Notes: generated by a model not told the origin, from the letters alone. DNA of 64,000 nucleotides from Streptomyces sp. NBC_01235 (GCF_035989285.1 NZ_CP108513.1:3286001-3350000), one strand, 5' to 3'. Positions 1 through 12,775 are shown, counted from the stretch's first letter. Numbers and translations are program-made.

Positions 1-1
1 C

Positions 2-616
2 TCGGGCGAGTCGATGGCGACGGTGGCGCACGAGGGGGCGTACGCCCTGGACGGTGACGTGACGGCCGTACGCCTGGCCCTGGCCGTCGACGGGCTCCGG
101 CTCGCCCCGGGGCACGGCCCTGTCCGCGGGTTCCTCGACCCGGCCCGTCGTCTCACCCGCCTGCTGCCGGGCGGTGAGCTCCTCACCCCGGACCCGCCCG
201 TGGACCGTGCCCTGCTCTGGGCCCGCCTCGCCACCGCGGCACAGGCGCTGGGGGTGGGGCTCGCGCTGCTGGAGCGGACCGTGGCGTACGTCGGGCAGCG
301 CGTCCAGTTCGGTGTGCCCATAGGCTCGTTCCAGGCGGTCAAGCACCGGCTGGCGGACGCGAAGATCGCGTTGGAGTTCGCCCGGCCCCTGGTGCTGGGC
401 GCCGCCGTCACGATGGCCCCGGTGGACGTCGCCGCCGCGAAGGTGAGCGCCTGCGAGGCGGCGTACGCGACCGCGCGCACCGCGCTCCAGCTGCACGGCG
501 CGATCGGCTACACGGCGGAGTACGACCTCTCGCTCTGGCTCACCAAGGCCCGCGCCCTGCGCACGGCCTGGGGCACCCCGCACGACTGCCGGACGGAGGT
601 CCTGCGGGGCCCGTGA
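2..616 (+). CDS. Acyl-CoA dehydrogenase, C-terminal part (5' end outside window)
   Basis: The reading frame is open from base 2 and ends with TGA at 614-616; the N-terminal FAD/substrate domain lies before the window. The visible ~204 residues match the C-terminal helical domain of acyl-CoA dehydrogenases: the stretch YVGQRVQFGVPIGSFQAVKH and, further on, LHGAIGYTAEYDLSLW, are the conserved FAD/tetramer-contact region. The family oxidises acyl-CoA thioesters to enoyl-CoA and passes electrons to ETF. The alanine-rich, slightly divergent sequence resembles the FadE-type small subunits of actinobacterial steroid or fatty-acid catabolism, but the substrate cannot be read from this fragment. The next gene converges 19 nt downstream. 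Confidence 0.85.
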   Translation, partial: SGESMATVAHEGAYALDGDVTAVRLALAVDGLRLAPGHGPVRGFLDPARRLTRLLPGGELLTPDPPVDRALLWARLATAAQALGVGLALLERTVAYVGQRVQFGVPIGSFQAVKHRLADAKIALEFARPLVLGAAVTMAPVDVAAAKVSACEAAYATARTALQLHGAIGYTAEYDLSLWLTKARALRTAWGTPHDCRTEVLRGP

Positions 617-635
617 GGCCGCCGCCCGGCGGGGA

Positions 636-1127
636 TCAGGCGGTCACCTTGGCGATGAACGCGGCGAGGTTCGCCACGGTCCGCTCGATCTTCTCCTCCA
701 GCGTGATCGTCTCGTGCAGGCGCGCCCCTATCCCCGCGTCCCGCTTTCCCCGCACGTACAGCGAGCAGGCGAGGTCGCTGCAGATGTAGGCCCCCACCGA
801 GTTGCCCTGCTGGCCGGCCCTGCCCGCCTTCGGCGCGACCATCAGCGAGACACCGCCGGAGTGGGTCGTCAGGCACATCGTGCACATGCTGCGCCGCGCC
901 TGCCAGGAGCCGGAGGTGGAGGAGCGCAGCTGCAGGGCCCTCGGCCGGCCGTCCAGCTCCACGGCGAGGTAGGCGCGGTCGGGGGCCTGGGGGTCCCGCC
1001 AGCCGAGGTAGTCCAGGTCGTCCCAGGGCCGCTCGGCCAGGTCGCGCGGCACGGACAGGCGCTTCGCCTCGCCCTTGGTGCAGTTCACGAACGCGGCGCG
1101 GATCTCTTGCTCGGTCAACGGCTTCAT
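636..1127 (-). CDS. FBP-domain (EF-G-binding-type) treble-clef zinc finger protein
   Basis: This 163-residue protein fits the FBP_C family, the C-terminal treble-clef zinc domain first seen in fusidic-acid-resistance (FusB-type) EF-G-binding proteins. Visible features are the N-terminal helix beginning MKPLTEQEIRAAFVNC, the likely zinc ligands CTMC near the middle and CSDLAC later, and a C-terminal helix. The ATG at 1125-1127 is chosen because homologues begin here and the upstream extension is non-coding in character. No Shine-Dalgarno sequence precedes it, and a -10-like TAGCCT (minus strand, 1135-1140) would start transcription almost at the ATG, so a leaderless mRNA is likely. It is divergent from a TetR regulator and shares a palindromic operator with it, so it is probably that regulator's target. 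Its role in Streptomyces is not known to me. Confidence 0.8.
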   Translation of the reverse strand: MKPLTEQEIRAAFVNCTKGEAKRLSVPRDLAERPWDDLDYLGWRDPQAPDRAYLAVELDGRPRALQLRSSTSGSWQARRSMCTMCLTTHSGGVSLMVAPKAGRAGQQGNSVGAYICSDLACSLYVRGKRDAGIGARLHETITLEEKIERTVANLAAFIAKVTA

Positions 1128-1134
1128 AAAGCGC

Positions 1135-1172
1135 AGGCTAATTTGCCTAAAGCTTTTAGGCAAACGCATAAT
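1135..1172. promoter_or_regulatory. Divergent overlapping promoters with perfect TetR-type operator
   Basis: A perfect inverted repeat, TTTGCCTAAA-3 nt-TTTAGGCAAA, occupies 1142-1164. For the TetR gene, TTGCCT (1143-1148) and CATAAT (1167-1172) are 18 nt apart. For the FBP gene, TTGCCT on the minus strand (1158-1163) and TAGCCT (1135-1140) are 17 nt apart. The palindrome therefore spans both -35 hexamers, the arrangement expected for autoregulation plus control of the divergent gene by the TetR protein. Binding is inferred, not shown. Confidence 0.7.
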
Positions 1173-1247
1173 TGTTGTCGGCAGACCAGACCGGCACGAC
1201 AGGCCGTATGGCAGGGTGGCTTCGGTGAACGAGACGGAAGGACGACC

Positions 1248-1820
1248 GTGGGGCGCGTAGGGCTGAGCACAGAACGCCTGGTCCGGGCGGGTGCGGAGCT
1301 GGCCGACGAGGTCGGCTTCGACCAGGTGACCGTCTCGGCGCTCGCCAGGCGCTTCGACGTCAAGGTCGCGAGCCTGTACTCGCACGTGAAGAACTCCGAC
1401 GACCTCAGGACCCGGATCGCCCTGCTCGCCCTGGAGGAGCTCGCCGACCGGGGCGACCTCGCACTGGCGGGGCGGGCCGGCAAGGACGCCCTGACCGCCC
1501 TCGCCGACGTCTACCGCGACTACGCCCGCGAGCACCCCGGCCGCTACGCCGCGGCCCAGCTGAGACTCGACCCCGAGGCCGCGGCCGCGAGCGCGGGCGG
1601 CCGTCACGCCCGCATGACACGCGCGATCCTGCGCGGCTACGACCTCACCGAGCCGGACCAGACCCACGCCGTCCGCCTGCTGGGCAGCGTCTTCCACGGC
1701 TACGTCAGTCTGGAGCTCGGCGGCGGCTTCAGCCACAGCGCCCCCGACACCCAGGAGACCTGGACCCGGATCCTGGACGCCCTCGACGCCCTGCTGCGCA
1801 CCTGGCCGCCCAAGGAGTGA
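1248..1820 (+). CDS. TetR/AcrR family transcriptional regulator
   Basis: A 190-residue TetR-family repressor. The N-terminal helix-turn-helix is visible as LADEVGFDQVTVSALARRF followed by DVKVASLYSHVKNSDDL (residues ~14-50). The C-terminal ligand domain contains LLGSVFHGYVSLELGGGF, typical of the WHG/TetR_C_33 group. The GTG at 1248-1250 is used because the purine-rich GGAAGGA at 1236-1242 lies 5 nt upstream and the protein then starts at the usual distance from the HTH. The open frame extends much further upstream but there crosses the divergent gene and is not coding. It probably represses itself and the FBP gene through the palindrome at 1142-1164. Ligand unknown. Confidence 0.9.
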   Translation: MGRVGLSTERLVRAGAELADEVGFDQVTVSALARRFDVKVASLYSHVKNSDDLRTRIALLALEELADRGDLALAGRAGKDALTALADVYRDYAREHPGRYAAAQLRLDPEAAAASAGGRHARMTRAILRGYDLTEPDQTHAVRLLGSVFHGYVSLELGGGFSHSAPDTQETWTRILDALDALLRTWPPKE

Positions 1821-1847
1821 CCGGTCGGTCAGCGGGTGCGGCCGGGG

Positions 1848-3518
1848 TCAGTGCCCGTGGCCGTGCCCCTTCCCGCCGGTCAGTTCGCGGTATTCCTCCG
1901 GCGTCGGCTTCGGGATGTGGCTGTCGGTCCCGAACATGGCTCGCGCCAGCCGCGCCCGCACCCGCTGGGACACCGTGACCGGCCGCCGCACCCCGTTGTG
2001 GTCGACGAGCGGCCCGATCTCGTAGGGCGGGGCCTGCTCGTGCTGGGTGAGGGTGAACAGCTGGGCCCGGTCCAGGGGCGCGTGGACCTCGACGTACTCG
2101 CCGTGCGGGAGGCGCTTGATGGTGCCCGTCTCGCGGCCGTGCAGCACCTTGTCCCGGTCCCGGCGCTGCAGTCCCAGACAGATCCGTTTGGTCACCGTGA
2201 ACGCGACGACCGGCGCGACGAACACGCAGACCCGCACGAACCAGGTGATCGCGTTGATGGACAGGTGCAGATGCGTGGCCACGATGTCGTTGCCGCCGCC
2301 GATCAGCAGCACCGCGTACAGGCTCAGCCAGGCCACGCCGAGGCCGGTGCGCACGGGCGCGTTGCGGGGCCGGTCGAGGATGTGGTGCTCGCGTTTGTCG
2401 CCGGTGATCCACGCCTCGACGAACGGGTAGAGGCCGATGGCCAGCAGGATCAGCGGGAACAGTGAGAAGGGGATGAGGACGCCCAGTTCCAGGGTGTGGC
2501 CCCAGGCGTTGATCTCCCATCCCGGCATCACCCGGATCAGCCCCTCGGAGAAGCCGAGGTACCAGTCCGGCTGGGCGCCGGTCGTCACCAGGTCCGGACG
2601 GTACGGCCCGAACGCCCACACGGGGTTGACGCTGGCGATCCCGCCCATCACCGCCAGCACACCGAAGACCAGGAAGAAGAACCCGCCCGCCTTCGCCATG
2701 TAGACCGGCATGAAGGGCATGCCGACCACGCTCTTCTGGTCGCGCCCGGGCCCCGGGTACTGGGTGTGCTTGTGGAAGAACACCAGGATGAGATGGGCGA
2801 CGACGAGCCCCAGCATGATCCCGGGCAGCAGCAGGACGTGGATCGGGAAGAACCGCGAGATGATGTCGTGGCCCGGGAACTCCCCGCCGAAGAGGAAGAA
2901 CGATACGTACGTCCCGACGATCGGGATGGACAGGATCGCGCCGTCGGCGAACCGGACTCCGGTGCCGGAGAGCAGGTCGTCCGGGAGCGAGTAGCCGGTC
3001 AGACCGGTGAGGATGCCGAGGAACAACAGCAGCCAGCCGAACAGCCAGTTGACCTCGCGCGGCTTGCGGAACGCGCCGGTGAAGAACACCCGCATCATGT
3101 GCACGAGCATGCCGGTGACGAAGACCAGCGCCGCCCAGTGGTGGATTTGCCGGATCAGCAGGCCGCCGCGCACGTCGAAGCTGATGTGGAGCGTCGACTC
3201 GTACGCCTTCGTCATCGTGACGCCGTTGAGCGGGACGTACGAGCCGTGGTAGACGACCTCGGCGCTGCTCGGCTCGAAGAACAGGGTGAGATAGACGCCG
3301 GTGAGGAGGAGGATCAGGAAGCTGTAGAGGCAGATCTCGCCCAGCATGAAGGACCAGTGGTCGGGGAACACCTTGCGCAGGTTGGCCTTCGCCAGCGCGT
3401 ACAGCCCGAGCCGTCCGTCGGCCCAGTCGGCGAGCCTCTCGCCCTTGCCGGGCTCCTCCCTCGGCCCCGAACCCCCGCTGTCCGCACCCTCGTTCACCAC
3501 TCGCACGCCGTCACTCAT
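1848..3518 (-). CDS. Cytochrome b (QcrB-like), stand-alone second copy
   Basis: A 556-residue multi-span membrane protein of the actinobacterial cytochrome bc1 cytochrome b family. The four haem-ligand histidines lie in HHWAALVFVTGMLVHMMR and in FPIHVLLLPGIMLGLVVAHL, each pair 14 residues apart. The quinol-site PEWY motif appears as PDWY, and the C-terminal part carries three further helices, as in the long QcrB proteins. The C-terminus ends GKGHGHGH, a His-rich tail. The ATG at 3516-3518 is chosen since the residues before it do not look like cytochrome b. Unlike the usual qcrCAB cluster, no cytochrome c1 or Rieske gene is adjacent, so this is probably an accessory paralogue whose partners are encoded elsewhere. 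Membrane-located electron transfer is certain by family; the exact complex is inferred. Confidence 0.88.
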   Translation of the reverse strand: MSDGVRVVNEGADSGGSGPREEPGKGERLADWADGRLGLYALAKANLRKVFPDHWSFMLGEICLYSFLILLLTGVYLTLFFEPSSAEVVYHGSYVPLNGVTMTKAYESTLHISFDVRGGLLIRQIHHWAALVFVTGMLVHMMRVFFTGAFRKPREVNWLFGWLLLFLGILTGLTGYSLPDDLLSGTGVRFADGAILSIPIVGTYVSFFLFGGEFPGHDIISRFFPIHVLLLPGIMLGLVVAHLILVFFHKHTQYPGPGRDQKSVVGMPFMPVYMAKAGGFFFLVFGVLAVMGGIASVNPVWAFGPYRPDLVTTGAQPDWYLGFSEGLIRVMPGWEINAWGHTLELGVLIPFSLFPLILLAIGLYPFVEAWITGDKREHHILDRPRNAPVRTGLGVAWLSLYAVLLIGGGNDIVATHLHLSINAITWFVRVCVFVAPVVAFTVTKRICLGLQRRDRDKVLHGRETGTIKRLPHGEYVEVHAPLDRAQLFTLTQHEQAPPYEIGPLVDHNGVRRPVTVSQRVRARLARAMFGTDSHIPKPTPEEYRELTGGKGHGHGH

Positions 3519-3603
3519 ATGTCGCCGCCTCCCCGTCGGACCAACATCAGAGTGGCACGATCGACCCGCCAGGCCAACGGTGCGAGCAGGAGCCGCGAGG
3601 CGG

Positions 3604-4326
3604 CTACGGCCGTACGATCCCCGCCGCCCGTGCGGCCACCAGCCACTTCGGGAACTCCCCCACCAGCCGGTCGTACAGCTCCGTGTCCGCCACCTTCGCC
3701 GGATCCGAACCGGCGTGGAAGAACCCGGCGTTGTCGACCGCCCGCTTCCCCGGCACGGGCAGTTCGTCGAGCTTGCGCAGGAAGTCGAACTGCTTGCTGC
3801 CCCGGTCGCCGAAACCGATGAACTGCCAGAACAGCGGCAGCTTCGACGCCTTGCACAGATAGCGTTCCGCGGCGAGCTTGTTGATGGGGCCGCCGTCGGT
3901 CTGGAAGACGACGAGCGCCGGGTGCGTCGACCCGCTGTCGAGGTAGTGGTCGATGACGGCGTCCATGGCGAGGTGGTAGCTGGTCTTGCCCATGTGTCCG
4001 AGTCCGGCCACGATGCGGTCCACCCGCCCCTGGTGGTCGGCGAGGGCGATGTCGGTGACGGCGTCGACGTCGGTGGAGAAGAAGACGACCGGCACCCGGC
4101 CGTCGTCGTCGAGATGCGCGGACAGCCCCAGCACCCGGTCGGCGAGCGCCTGCACACTGCCGTCCTGGTAGTACGGCTTCATCGACCCCGAGTAGTCGAC
4201 GACGAGATAGACGGCGGCCCGTTGCCCGTCGAGACCGTGCTTGGTGAGAGAAACCCCGGCGCTCTTGTACAGGTTGACCAGCGCGGGTGCGGTCTCCTGG
4301 ACCTTGGTGAGACTGATCGCGACCAT
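3604..4326 (-). CDS. vWA-domain protein, TerY-like
   Basis: A 240-residue protein consisting essentially of one von Willebrand factor A domain. The metal-ion-dependent adhesion site is intact: DYSGSM (DxSxS) near residue 44, a threonine region in GHMGKTSYH, and FQTDGG near residue 145. The opening MVAISLTK with a following ETAP segment is characteristic of the tellurium-resistance/TerY branch ('toxic cation resistance' proteins) in Streptomyces. Such proteins are cytoplasmic scaffolds found with TerD-like calcium-binding proteins; none is encoded nearby here. It lies 85 nt upstream of the cytochrome b gene on the same strand, so cotranscription is possible. Direct involvement in tellurite resistance is not shown by the sequence. 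Confidence 0.82.
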   Translation of the reverse strand: MVAISLTKVQETAPALVNLYKSAGVSLTKHGLDGQRAAVYLVVDYSGSMKPYYQDGSVQALADRVLGLSAHLDDDGRVPVVFFSTDVDAVTDIALADHQGRVDRIVAGLGHMGKTSYHLAMDAVIDHYLDSGSTHPALVVFQTDGGPINKLAAERYLCKASKLPLFWQFIGFGDRGSKQFDFLRKLDELPVPGKRAVDNAGFFHAGSDPAKVADTELYDRLVGEFPKWLVAARAAGIVRP

Positions 4327-4431
4327 GGCGCACAGCCTCCCACACCCGTCGCGTTCGACCTTTTGTTCGTTCGCCGACCAATGAGTATGGAATGACAAGG
4401 TACGTGACATTCCGGCCTTAAAGTGTGCGGC

Positions 4432-5244
4432 ATGAAACGTGCCGCCGCCCTGGTCTGCGCCGCCGTGGCGTCGACGGTGTACCTGCTCACCCCCGCCCGG
4501 TTCGCCCAGCCGACGGCCGGCGTCCGGGCGACCCCGCCGGGCCTCGCCGCCCCGGCGCGCAAGGAACTCGCCCAGCAGATCGTGGCGAGCGCCGAGAACG
4601 GGACCCTGAACTGGCGCAGTGCATACGGCTACGTCGAGGACATCGGCGACGGCCAGGGTTACACAGCGGGCCTGATCGGTTTCTGTACGGGCACCCACGA
4701 CCTGCTCACCCTCGTCGAGGGCTACACACGCGACCACCCGCGCAACGCCCTCGCCCGCTACCTCCCGGCCCTGCGCGGGGTCGACGGCACCGCCTCGCAC
4801 GCGGGTCTGGACCCCGGTTTCCCGGCCGCCTGGCGTACGGAGTCGAAGGTGCCCGCCTTCCGGGCGGCCCAGGACGCCGAGCGCGACCGCATCTACTTCA
4901 ACCCGGCGGTGCACCGCGGCCGGGCCGACGGCCTGGGCGCGCTGGGCCAGTTCATCTACTACGACGCCCTGGTCTTCCACGGCCCCGGCACGGGCCCGAC
5001 CAGCTTCGACGGCATCCGCGCCCGCGCGACGCAGCAGGCCCGCACCCCCGCACAGGGCGGCGACGAGGCCGACTACCTCGACGCCTTCCTCGACGCCCGC
5101 CGCCTGGCGATGCTGACCCGGCACCCCGGTGCCGACACCTCCCGGGTCGACACGACCCAGCGCCGTTTCCTGCACGAGGGCAACCTGGACCTGCGTCCGC
5201 CGCTGCGGTGGCAGGTCTACGGGGAGACGTACCGGGTGCCGTAG
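4432..5244 (+). CDS. csn: Secreted chitosanase, glycoside hydrolase family 46
   Basis: A 270-residue protein with an N-terminal signal peptide (KRAAALVCAAVASTVYLL) followed by a complete GH46 domain. It closely follows the well-known Streptomyces N174 chitosanase. The catalytic glutamate is in ASAENG and the catalytic aspartate is the second Asp of EDIGDG; GFCTGTHDLL, ERDRIYFNP, ALGQFIYYDA and TPAQGGDEADYL are further family blocks. It should hydrolyse beta-1,4 bonds of chitosan outside the cell. ATG 4432 is preferred over the in-frame GTG at 4423 because it places the basic residues at the start of the signal peptide. A strong hairpin follows at 5256-5289. Family-based prediction is very secure. 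Confidence 0.93.
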   Translation: MKRAAALVCAAVASTVYLLTPARFAQPTAGVRATPPGLAAPARKELAQQIVASAENGTLNWRSAYGYVEDIGDGQGYTAGLIGFCTGTHDLLTLVEGYTRDHPRNALARYLPALRGVDGTASHAGLDPGFPAAWRTESKVPAFRAAQDAERDRIYFNPAVHRGRADGLGALGQFIYYDALVFHGPGTGPTSFDGIRARATQQARTPAQGGDEADYLDAFLDARRLAMLTRHPGADTSRVDTTQRRFLHEGNLDLRPPLRWQVYGETYRVP

Positions 5245-5255
5245 CCCCGGCTGTG

Positions 5256-5289
5256 GGGCAGGCGCCCGGACATGCGGCGGCGCCTGCCC
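5256..5289 (+). terminator. Terminator hairpin after chitosanase
   Basis: An 11-bp perfect stem, GGGCAGGCGCC (5256-5266) pairing with GGCGCCTGCCC (5279-5289), with a 12-nt loop, starts 12 nt after the chitosanase stop. There is no T-tract, as is common for Streptomyces terminators. The convergent gltD gene ends at 5423, so it may also stop readthrough from that side. Confidence 0.7.
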
Positions 5290-5333
5290 GGTCGTCCGGT
5301 CGGGGACTGTTGGGCAGGCGCTGCCTCGGGGGG

Positions 5334-5376
5334 TCTGGGGGCCCGCGGCGGAGCCGCTTGTGTTGCTGCCCCCAGA
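5334..5376. repeat. Intergenic inverted repeat of the TCTGGGGGC...GCCCCCAGA type
   Basis: TCTGGGGGC (5334-5342) pairs with GCCCCCAGA (5368-5376), enclosing a smaller GCGGCGGAGCCGC stem. Related G/C-run hairpins recur at 30151-30176, 43239-43257 and 57556-57576 in this window. They belong to a family of short inverted repeats that I know to be common between Streptomyces genes. Here it lies between convergent csn and gltD and probably acts as a second bidirectional terminator. Confidence 0.6.
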
Positions 5377-5422
5377 TATCCCGCCCGTACGCCTTTGTAC
5401 GGGACGTTGTGTGGAGTGGCCG

Positions 5423-6875
5423 TCAGACCATCAGCGAGCGGTCCGTCGGGCGGATCGGGGCCGGCAGTTCGCTGACGCCGGTCAGGAACCGGTCGACGCC
5501 GCGGGCGGCCGAACGGCCCTCCGCGATCGCCCACACGATGAGCGACTGGCCGCGGCCCGCGTCACCGGCGACGTACACGCCCGGGACGTTGGTCTGGAAG
5601 TCGGCGTCGCGGGCGATGTTGCCGCGCTCGTCGAGCTCCAGGCCGAACTGCTCGACCAGGCCGTTCTCCCGGTCGGTGCCGGTGAAGCCCATGGCCAGGG
5701 TGACCAGCTGGGCGGGGATCTTGCGCTCCGTGCCCGGCTTCGGCGTCAGCTTGCCGTCGATGAACTCGACCTCGGTGAGGTGCAGCCACTGGACGTTGCC
5801 GTCCTCGTCGCCCTCGAAGTGGGTGGTGGAGACGGAGTAGACCCGCTCGCCGCCCTCCTCGTGCGCGGACGTCACCTTGTAGAGCATCGGGAAGGTCGGC
5901 CACGGCTGGCCGGCGCTGCGCTCCTCGCCCGGGCGGGGCATGATCTCCAGCTGCGTGACGGAGGCCGCGCCCTGGCGGTGGGCGGTGCCCACGCAGTCGG
6001 CGCCGGTGTCGCCACCGCCGATGACCACGACGTGCTTGCCCTCGGCCGAGATCGGGGAGGTGACGTAGTCGCCCTCCTGGACCTTGTTCGACAGGGGCAG
6101 GTACTCCATCGCCTGGTAGACGCCCTTGAGCTCGCGGCCGGGGACCGGGAGGTCACGGGCGGTCGTGGCGCCGGCGGCGATGACGATCGCGTCGTACCGC
6201 TTCTTCAGGTCCGTCGCCTTGAGGTCGCGGCCGATCTCGATGCCCGTACGGAAGCGGGTGCCCTCCGCGCGCATCTGCTCGATGCGGCGGTTGATGTGCC
6301 GCTTCTCCATCTTGAACTCGGGGATGCCGTACCGGAGAAGACCACCGATGCGGTCCGCGCGCTCGTAGACGGCGACGGTGTGACCGGCCCGCGTGAGCTG
6401 CTGGGCGGCGGCCAGGCCCGCCGGGCCCGAGCCGATGACCGCGACGGTCTTGCCGGACAGCCGCTCGGGCGCCTGCGGGGCGACGTCACCGGTCTCCCAC
6501 GCCTTGTCGATGATCGAGACCTCGACGTTCTTGATGGTGACGGCCGGCTGGTTGATGCCGAGCACGCACGCCGACTCGCACGGAGCGGGGCACAGACGGC
6601 CCGTGAACTCCGGGAAGTTGTTCGTGGCGTGCAGGCGCTCGGAGGCCGCCGTCCAGTCCTCGCGGTAGGCGAAGTCGTTCCACTCGGGGATCAGGTTCCC
6701 CAGCGGACAGCCGTTGTGGCAGAACGGGATGCCGCAGTCCATGCACCGGCTGGCCTGCTTGCCGATGATCGGCAGCAGCGAACCGGGGACGTAGACCTCG
6801 TTCCAGTCCTTCAGACGCACGTCGACGGGACGGGACTTGGCGACCTCACGGCCGTGGTTCAGGAAGCCCTTCGGG

Positions 6876-6883
<8 letters not shown>
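5423..6883 (-). CDS. gltD: Glutamate synthase (NADPH) small subunit
   Basis: A 486-residue beta subunit of bacterial GOGAT. It feeds electrons from NADPH through FAD to the iron-sulfur clusters and on to the large subunit, which makes two glutamates from glutamine and 2-oxoglutarate. Cysteines for the two [4Fe-4S] clusters are C47, C50, C55, C59 and C98, C102, C106. The FAD-binding GSGPAG is at 151-156, and a second Rossmann motif, GGGDTGADC, binds NADPH. Length is normal for the family. Its ATG (6881-6883) lies upstream of the gltB stop (6876-6878), an 8-nt overlap, so the two subunits are translationally coupled in the order gltB-gltD. Confidence 0.97.
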
Positions 6884-11483
<4,600 letters not shown>

Positions 11484-11897
11484 CGGCTCTCCCGTCGTCG
11501 TCTCAAGTGGCTGTGGGTTCCTCCCAGGCCCTTGAGGCTCTGGGGGAGTACTTGCGAAGGGACGACGTTGGCCCTCTGCGTGTGCGCAAAATTTCGTGCA
11601 GGTTACATGATGGAGCGGTTCTCGGGAACCGGATACTCCGTTCCAACATGCGGACGCCACGAGCTCGCGGCGGGGGTACCGCGCGCGTGGCTGAAAGTAT
11701 GTGGGGACCGAACGGGACGAGATCGATCAGATCGGTGTCCGTCGGCCCGGAAGGCGGGGAGAGCGGCGTCGTTCACCCCGCGAGTGCGCCGCAGGCGTCA
11801 TTGCCCACAGCGCTTACGGCTCATGCCCACTGGTCAAGCATCCGAAACCAGTCGGTAACGGCTACCTATGCGGCCCGTCGCATAAGTAGCAGCCGAT
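11484..11897 (-). promoter_or_regulatory. gltB upstream region (414 nt) with a possible GlnR half box
   Basis: No gene is convincing in this 414-nt gap; short frames here lack conserved features or ribosome sites. It must hold the gltB promoter and the 3' end of the VIT transcript. On the minus strand GTAAC-6 nt-GAAAT (11606 to 11591) matches the first half of the actinobacterial GlnR consensus gTnAc-n6-GaAAc, but the second half is not recognisable. An imperfect CCCAG...CTGGG hairpin sits near 11527-11553 in the leader. The stretch is noticeably less GC-rich than the genes around it. Confidence 0.35.
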
Positions 11898-12629
11898 CTA
11901 TCCTACGGCCGTTCCGAACAAACTGCCCAGGGCGTACGTCACACCCGCCGCCGCGCCCCCGAGGGCGAGCTGCCGCAGCCCGCTGAACCACCAGGTCCGC
12001 GCGGTCACCCGGGCCACCACCGCACCACAGCCGAACAGCCCGAACAGCGCCAGCAGGACGGCCGGCCACAGCGAGCCGGCCCCCAGCAGATACGGCAGGA
12101 CGGGCAGCAGCGCGCCCAGCGCGAACGCCCCGAAACTCGACACGGCGGCGACCAGCGGTGAGGGCAGGTCCGACGGATCGATGCCCAGCTCCTCGCGCGC
12201 GTGTATCTCCAGCGCCTGTTCGGGATCGCGCGAGAGCTGCTGCGCGACCTGCCGCGCCAGCGCGGGTTCGACTCCCCGGGACTCGTACAGCGCGGCGAGT
12301 TCGGCCTCCTCGTCCTGCGGGTGCTTCCTCAGCTCCCTCCGCTCCACCTCCAGCTCGGCCTCGACGAGTTCGCGCTGCGAGGCGACGGAGGTGTACTCAC
12401 CGGCGGCCATGGAGAAAGCGCCGGCGGCGAGACCGGCGAGTCCGGTGATGACGATGGTCTGCTGCCCCACGGACCCCCCGGCGACACCGGTCATCAGGGC
12501 GAGGTTGGAGACCAGACCGTCCATCGCCCCGAACACGGCGGGCCGCAGCCAACCACCGTTGACATCCCGATGCGTGTGGTTGTCACGGTGCGCCTCGTGC
12601 AGTGCGGCTTCGGTTTCGATGATGGCCAT
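11898..12629 (-). CDS. VIT1/CCC1-family iron/manganese transporter
   Basis: A 243-residue membrane protein of the vacuolar-iron-transporter-like family, which exports Fe2+ or Mn2+ from the cytoplasm. The family signature in the first helices is present (FGAMDGLVSNLALMTGVAGG, residues ~31-50), followed by AAGAFSMAAGEYTSV and the acidic, cytoplasmic metal-binding helical region (ELEVERRELRKHPQDEEAEL). Two C-terminal helix pairs complete the five-span layout. The ATG at 12627-12629 has a GGGGGACC ribosome site 3 nt upstream; an upstream in-frame start would run through the promoter. A DmdR/IdeR-like iron box immediately upstream fits a role in relieving iron excess. Confidence 0.88.
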   Translation of the reverse strand: MAIIETEAALHEAHRDNHTHRDVNGGWLRPAVFGAMDGLVSNLALMTGVAGGSVGQQTIVITGLAGLAAGAFSMAAGEYTSVASQRELVEAELEVERRELRKHPQDEEAELAALYESRGVEPALARQVAQQLSRDPEQALEIHAREELGIDPSDLPSPLVAAVSSFGAFALGALLPVLPYLLGAGSLWPAVLLALFGLFGCGAVVARVTARTWWFSGLRQLALGGAAAGVTYALGSLFGTAVG

Positions 12630-12642
12630 GAAGGTCCCCCAG

Positions 12643-12661
12643 GTAGCTAAGGCAAAGCTAA
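12643..12661 (-). promoter_or_regulatory. Iron-box-like DmdR/IdeR site before VIT gene
   Basis: Read on the minus strand the 19 bases are TTAGCTTTGCCTTAGCTAC, which agree at 13 of 19 positions with the Streptomyces iron box TTAGGTTAGGCTCACCTAA as I remember it. The site ends 14 nt before the VIT start codon, so it would overlap the transcription start or the ribosome site. An adjoining imperfect palindrome, TTAGA-5 nt-TCTAA, follows just upstream. The metal-transport function of the gene makes the match more credible; binding is unproven. Confidence 0.45.
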
Positions 12662-12757
12662 CTTTAGACAAGTTCTAATACCCGACGGCGCCAAGATACG
12701 CTGAGGCATTCCCATCCGCCAGGAAGGCGAGGATGCCCTAACCTGCACCTTTGTCTT

Positions 12758-12775
12758 CGATCGCTCATTCGATCG
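12758..12775 (+). promoter_or_regulatory. Paired CGATCG repeat in the operon leader
   Basis: TTCGATCG occurs twice, at 12756-12763 and 12768-12775, with a 12-nt period; because CGATCG is self-complementary the pair is both a direct and an inverted repeat. It lies ~125 nt before the first gene of the seven-gene ADP-ribosylglycohydrolase operon, in the divergent region shared with VIT. It is a candidate regulator site only. Confidence 0.3.

Noticed and set aside
714..1247. N-terminal extension of the TetR frame
   Set aside because: It runs through the divergent FBP gene and the operator; a GTG with a ribosome site at 1248 fits the family length.
4150..4440. Long frames joining the TerY-like gene with sequence upstream
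   Set aside because: The extended N-terminus lies in the chitosanase gene in antisense; the ATG at 4326 gives the known MVAISLTK start.
11484..11897. Riboswitch or small protein genes before gltB
   Set aside because: No conserved aptamer that I can recognise; the short frames lack ribosome sites.
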